7,654 nucleotides of DNA from an uncultured Flavobacteriaceae bacterium (GTDB taxonomy: Bacteria; Bacteroidota; Bacteroidia; Flavobacteriales; Flavobacteriaceae): the NCBI GenBank assembly GCA_913044085.1, contig CAJWNW010000075.1:1-7654 (forward strand). The letters run 5' to 3'. Positions 5,766-7,654 of this stretch are shown piece by piece. How positions within the stretch are numbered: the stretch's first letter is position 1; each line of letters opens with the position of its first letter. Position numbers and translations under genes: made by a program. The notes beneath the pieces were generated by a model. That model made no database searches, was not told where the DNA came from, and worked only from the letters and a program-made list of their open reading frames with translations.

Positions 5766-5866
5766 ATATGTAGTGTTTAATTAAAAAGTTGTATTTTGCG
5801 ATGCGCTTAAATTTTCCAAGACTTATTTGATAAATTGCCGGCTTAAGTAATTAAAACTAGTTAAAA

Positions 5867-7654
5867 ATGAGACCTTTTCAATATATATTTGTCTTTTTTT
5901 TTAGTGCCTGGGTTTTCGCACAAGAACATCCGTTGGTGATGTCCTTTGCACCAGACAATTATGCTGCTGAAAACCAAAACTGGGACATTGCGCAAACAGA
6001 TAATCAGTTCATGTATTTTGCAAATAACTCTGGACTCTTAGAGTTCAATGGCTCTAAGTGGGAACTCTATCCTATTCCCTATAATCAAATCAATAATTCT
6101 ATTGTTCGCTCGGTTAAAGCCGTTGGCAATATGGTTTACACTGGAAGCTACATGGATTTTGGTGTTTGGAAAAAAAATAAGTTTGGTACACTAGAGTACG
6201 AATCTATCCCTGATAAACTAAGAATCGACGTACAACAAGAAGAACAGTTTTGGAATATTGAAGTTATCGATAGCTCGATTCTTTTTCAATCACTTTCAAG
6301 AATTTATTTAATCAATCTATTGAATAACAATGTGACAATAATTGAGTCAGAGGAGGAAATTTGGAATACATTTTATATTGAAGACACTGTTTACTTTGCA
6401 AAGAAAAACAAAGGAGTTTACAAAATTGTAAATGGTGAAGTAGTTTTGTTTAGTACACATCCTAAACTTTTGTCTTCTAAGCTTGTCGGTATTTCTAAAC
6501 TTGATAATAAGCATATGTTTATTACTCGAAACAATGGTATTTTATATTTTGAAAACAATGTCTTAAAACAATTGCAATTAAGCCCAGATATTGATGTGTC
6601 CAAATTGGCGATTTACAGCAGTTTACAATTAAATGATTCCAGCCTCGTTTTAGGCACCATTTCAAACGGGATCATTCATCTAAATCCAGACGGAAGTTTG
6701 AAATATAAAATTGATTTCCAAAAAGGTTTAACAAACAATACCATTTTATCTATTTTCCAAGACAAAAAAAACAACTTATGGCTTGGGTTAGATATCGGAA
6801 TAAGTCATGTGAACTTATCCTCAAAATTTAGGGTGTATGAAGATGCCACTGGTCAAATAGGCACCGTTTATGCATCCATCGTTCACAAGAATAATTTATA
6901 CCTAGGAACCAACCAAGGACTATTTGTAAAGCCAAGAGGCTTTGATGGTCCTTTTGATTTCGTGGAGGGTACTAGTGGTCAAGTTTGGACTCTAAAAGTC
7001 ATTGATGAGGTGCTTTTTTGTGGGCATAACAAAGGCACATTTATTATTGAAAATAAAAGGATAAAATCTGAACTATTGGATGCCGGTGGTAGTTGGGAGT
7101 TCAAAAAAATAAATAATTCAAACTTGATTTTACAAGGAAATTATAAAGGCCTTCATATACTTAAAAAATTATCCGGAGAATGGCGTTACAGTCATAAAAT
7201 CAGGGGATTTGATATTTCCAGCCGTTTTTTTCAAATTATCAACACAACAATATACGTCAATCATGAAATTAGGGGATTGTTTAAGCTTGAAATGACCCAC
7301 GATTTTGGCCGTCTTAAAAACCACATATTAGTTGAAGATATTGATAAGGGCAGTGGTTCTAATTTTATAAACTTTTTAGATGATTATTACTACACCTCAT
7401 CCAGTGGGGTTTATGTCCTAGAAAAAAGTACCAACACATTCCAAAAATCAACCGATTTAACACCCGAAATATTAAATGATTTTAGTGCTACTACAACGCT
7501 TTTCGATATCAACTCAACTCAAGATATGAAATGGTGCTTTAACGGAAATAATATTTTAATGATGTCACCAGGCGTCATAAGTAACAAGCCAAAGATTGAG
7601 CAAATTCCAATTGTATATTCAAATTTTAGAAATGTAGTTATGGGATTTGAAAAC
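5867..7654 (+). CDS. Exported beta-propeller sensor/regulator, 3' end cut by the window (probable triple-Y/LuxR type)
   Basis: The frame is open from ATG 5867 to the last base: 596 codons with no stop, so the gene continues beyond the window. Residues 1-18 form a signal peptide with probable cleavage at VFA-QE, so the propeller is periplasmic. The rest is repeated propeller blades. The first has NNSGLLEFNGSKWELYP at 53-69. A reg_prop-type blade lies at about 287-316, with SIFQDKKNNLWLGLDIGIS, matching the known pattern of a D..G/NNLW.G...GI. Proteins of this kind in Bacteroidota commonly continue into a triple-tyrosine domain, a membrane helix, a coiled coil and a LuxR-type DNA-binding domain, or into a histidine kinase; which applies cannot be seen here. 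Such sensors often control glycan-use genes. It is divergent from tetR, and the leader carries the terminator described above. Confidence 0.85.
   Translation, partial: MRPFQYIFVFFFSAWVFAQEHPLVMSFAPDNYAAENQNWDIAQTDNQFMYFANNSGLLEFNGSKWELYPIPYNQINNSIVRSVKAVGNMVYTGSYMDFGVWKKNKFGTLEYESIPDKLRIDVQQEEQFWNIEVIDSSILFQSLSRIYLINLLNNNVTIIESEEEIWNTFYIEDTVYFAKKNKGVYKIVNGEVVLFSTHPKLLSSKLVGISKLDNKHMFITRNNGILYFENNVLKQLQLSPDIDVSKLAIYSSLQLNDSSLVLGTISNGIIHLNPDGSLKYKIDFQKGLTNNTILSIFQDKKNNLWLGLDIGISHVNLSSKFRVYEDATGQIGTVYASIVHKNNLYLGTNQGLFVKPRGFDGPFDFVEGTSGQVWTLKVIDEVLFCGHNKGTFIIENKRIKSELLDAGGSWEFKKINNSNLILQGNYKGLHILKKLSGEWRYSHKIRGFDISSRFFQIINTTIYVNHEIRGLFKLEMTHDFGRLKNHILVEDIDKGSGSNFINFLDDYYYTSSSGVYVLEKSTNTFQKSTDLTPEILNDFSATTTLFDINSTQDMKWCFNGNNILMMSPGVISNKPKIEQIPIVYSNFRNVVMGFEN

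Larger units (their letters stand above)
5399..5866. other. Intergenic region between tetR and the propeller regulator
   Basis: About 470 bases with no coding frame of note on either strand. The left end holds the tetR promoter and two operators. The rest is T-rich on the plus strand and contains a minus-strand terminator-like hairpin (5452-5477), a perfect plus-strand -7 box (5652-5659) and a hairpin followed by T8 (5715-5765). The last 100 bases before the ATG at 5867 presumably contain the propeller gene's promoter. A near match, TATTTTG at 5792-5798, is one base short of TAnnTTTG and has no clear -33 box. Confidence 0.6.

Noticed and set aside
6418..6603. Minus-strand open frame inside the propeller gene
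   Set aside because: It is the antisense of a continuous 596-codon frame with clear propeller motifs.
1..7654. CRISPR arrays, tRNA or rRNA genes, insertion sequences, attachment sites
   Set aside because: No direct-repeat array, cloverleaf, transposase or terminal repeats were seen.

Overview
The window looks like a chromosome segment from a member of the Bacteroidota, most likely a marine Flavobacteriaceae. It is AT-rich. Several start sites are preceded by TAnnTTTG-type -7 boxes, the Bacteroidota sigma-A signature, and I see no clear Shine-Dalgarno sequences. The gene content also fits: DoxX-like membrane proteins, a DUF2490 outer-membrane protein, an exported sulfatase and a two-component-style propeller regulator.

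Layout. (1) Positions 61-800, plus strand: two small DoxX-like membrane protein genes joined by an ATGA overlap. The first has no usable start codon at its expected beginning. A hairpin-plus-T-tract terminator lies over the second gene's stop. (2) Positions 821-2272, minus strand: an exported sulfatase of the iduronate-2-sulfatase-like type. It diverges from (3), positions 2452-3450, plus strand: an exported alpha/beta-hydrolase esterase with the HGGGF oxyanion motif. The two share a 179-base intergenic region, so they may be co-regulated. A sulfatase and an esterase together would suit removal of sulfate and acyl groups from a decorated polysaccharide, but no glycoside hydrolase, polysaccharide lyase or SusC/SusD gene is in the window, so the substrate is unknown. 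(4) Positions 3488-5398, minus strand: a probable operon of a TetR-type regulator, a DUF2490 outer-membrane protein and a SnoaL/NTF2-like protein. The regulator gene is preceded by two matching palindromes, one overlapping its -7 box and one touching its start codon, which points to autorepression. (5) Positions 5399-5866: a gene-free stretch with terminator-like hairpins on both strands and a possible short transcript. (6) From 5867 to the right edge, plus strand: the first 596 codons of a large exported beta-propeller protein, probably the sensor part of a triple-Y/LuxR-type regulator. It is cut by the window end.

Most of the genes belong to known families. The parts I consider worth following are the non-coding signals: the paired tetR operators, the long inverted repeat across the end of the esterase gene, the leader/terminator region before the propeller regulator, and the broken-looking start of the first DoxX-like gene. 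I did not find a clearly new multi-gene system.
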